Part shown: positions 63,641 to 64,000 of the stretch, in pieces
Numbering within the stretch: position 1 is the first letter of the stretch
How the letters are laid out: each line of letters starts with the position of its first letter
Origin: Chrysoperla carnea
Taxonomy: Eukaryota; Arthropoda; Insecta; Neuroptera; Chrysopidae
NCBI RefSeq assembly: GCF_905475395.1
Contig: NC_058339.1
Span: 35,287,172 to 35,351,171, forward strand
Length of the DNA stretch: 64,000 nt
Reading direction: 5' to 3'
The notes under the pieces: generated by a model
Told to the model about the DNA's origin: nothing
Seen by the model: the letters and a program-made list of their open reading frames with translations, nothing else
The model's database searches: none
Translations under genes and position numbers: made by a program

Positions 63641-63755
63641 GATTGCTTCTTGAGACCATTTGCCTGTGGAATAAGTAAACTTTATAATCATGAAGATGGA
63701 CTCCATGATCATAAAGTTGATTTATTAAACAGGCAAATCGTCTCAAGAAGCAATC
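63641..63755. repeat. 115-nt near-perfect hairpin
   Basis: The left arm GATTGCTTCTTGAGACCATT and the reverse complement of the right arm, GATTGCTTCTTGAGACGATT, both continue TGCCTGT, AATAA, AACTTTAT and ATCATG. About 50 paired positions carry some eight or nine mismatches and the central loop is only a few bases. ATGT lies just outside both ends and could be a short target duplication. It could be a miniature foldback element or a hairpin RNA precursor. Confidence 0.7.
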
Positions 63756-64000
63756 AATGTCTGTTACATGTACTATGTACTATTAGTACCATTATATAAC
63801 ATATAGATAGAAGTTCCCATGTATTGAAATTGGCCTGAATTTGAAGTTGAATTTGTGATATATTTGGGATATACACTAGTGTCAGCAAATGACTGACTAG
63901 AACATATAACATATGCATTGAATGACTTTATCTAGTTTCCAGCCGCTCACACTGAGGCGTTGTGTTACGCCAAAAATTTTATTTTACGCCATATAGATCC
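63756..64000. other. Right edge of window
   Basis: Nothing recognised in this final stretch. Confidence 0.3.

Overview
This is a nuclear, intron-rich eukaryotic window, almost certainly from an insect. It is strongly AT-rich and has GT-AG introns from under 100 bp to about 5 kb. The eight recognisable genes read closest, from memory, to insect or other animal orthologues. Several LINE 3' ends finish in CCTAA repeats, the complement of the insect telomere unit TTAGG. No prokaryotic gene clusters, rRNA, CRISPR arrays or viral elements were seen. I cannot name the order or species.

Layout, left to right. 1-680: a 5'-truncated LINE end inside an intron of importin-7 (msk, minus strand, first two exons only, gene runs off the left edge). 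1623-2006: a shared msk/GatB promoter containing a perfect GTCACGTGAC palindrome. 2007-5517: GatB, mitochondrial glutamyl-tRNA(Gln) amidotransferase subunit B, nine exons. 5520-13700: gene-poor DNA with foldback repeats and a cluster of four hairpins. 13799-19540 (minus): a RhoGAP68F/ARHGAP1-type BCH plus RhoGAP protein, seven exons, with two inverted-repeat elements in its introns. 21162-21726 (minus): mitochondrial ribosomal protein S23. 22274-27507: RecQ4 helicase, divergent from mRpS23. 28470-29257: an inverted-repeat element between the convergent RecQ4 and KATNIP genes. 29494-35352 (minus): a KATNIP (KIAA0556) orthologue, twelve exons. 35700-42850: gene-poor, with two tiny LINE-end insertions that have perfect target duplications. 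42893-45307 (minus): an MMD/PAQR-family seven-pass membrane protein. 45308-51403: gene-poor, with LINE tails and palindromes. 51404-61329: WIPI2/Atg18a, eight exons with a 4.9 kb intron. 61330-64000: downstream DNA with a small inverted-repeat element and a 115-nt near-perfect hairpin.

The genes do not form one pathway. GatB and mRpS23 both serve mitochondrial translation; RecQ4 serves replication initiation and repair; KATNIP serves microtubules and cilia; RhoGAP68F serves Rho signalling and endocytosis; msk serves nuclear import; Atg18a serves autophagy. Two pairs are head-to-head (msk/GatB, mRpS23/RecQ4) and two are tail-to-tail (GatB/RhoGAP68F, RecQ4/KATNIP).

I did not find a clearly new multi-gene system. 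The unusual material is non-coding: CCTAA-tailed LINE ends truncated to as little as 25 bp, a tRNA-like core bounded by inverted repeats, a 217-bp cluster of four perfect hairpins, and several foldback elements. Exon joins were checked by hand for reading phase and every multi-exon model closes in frame.
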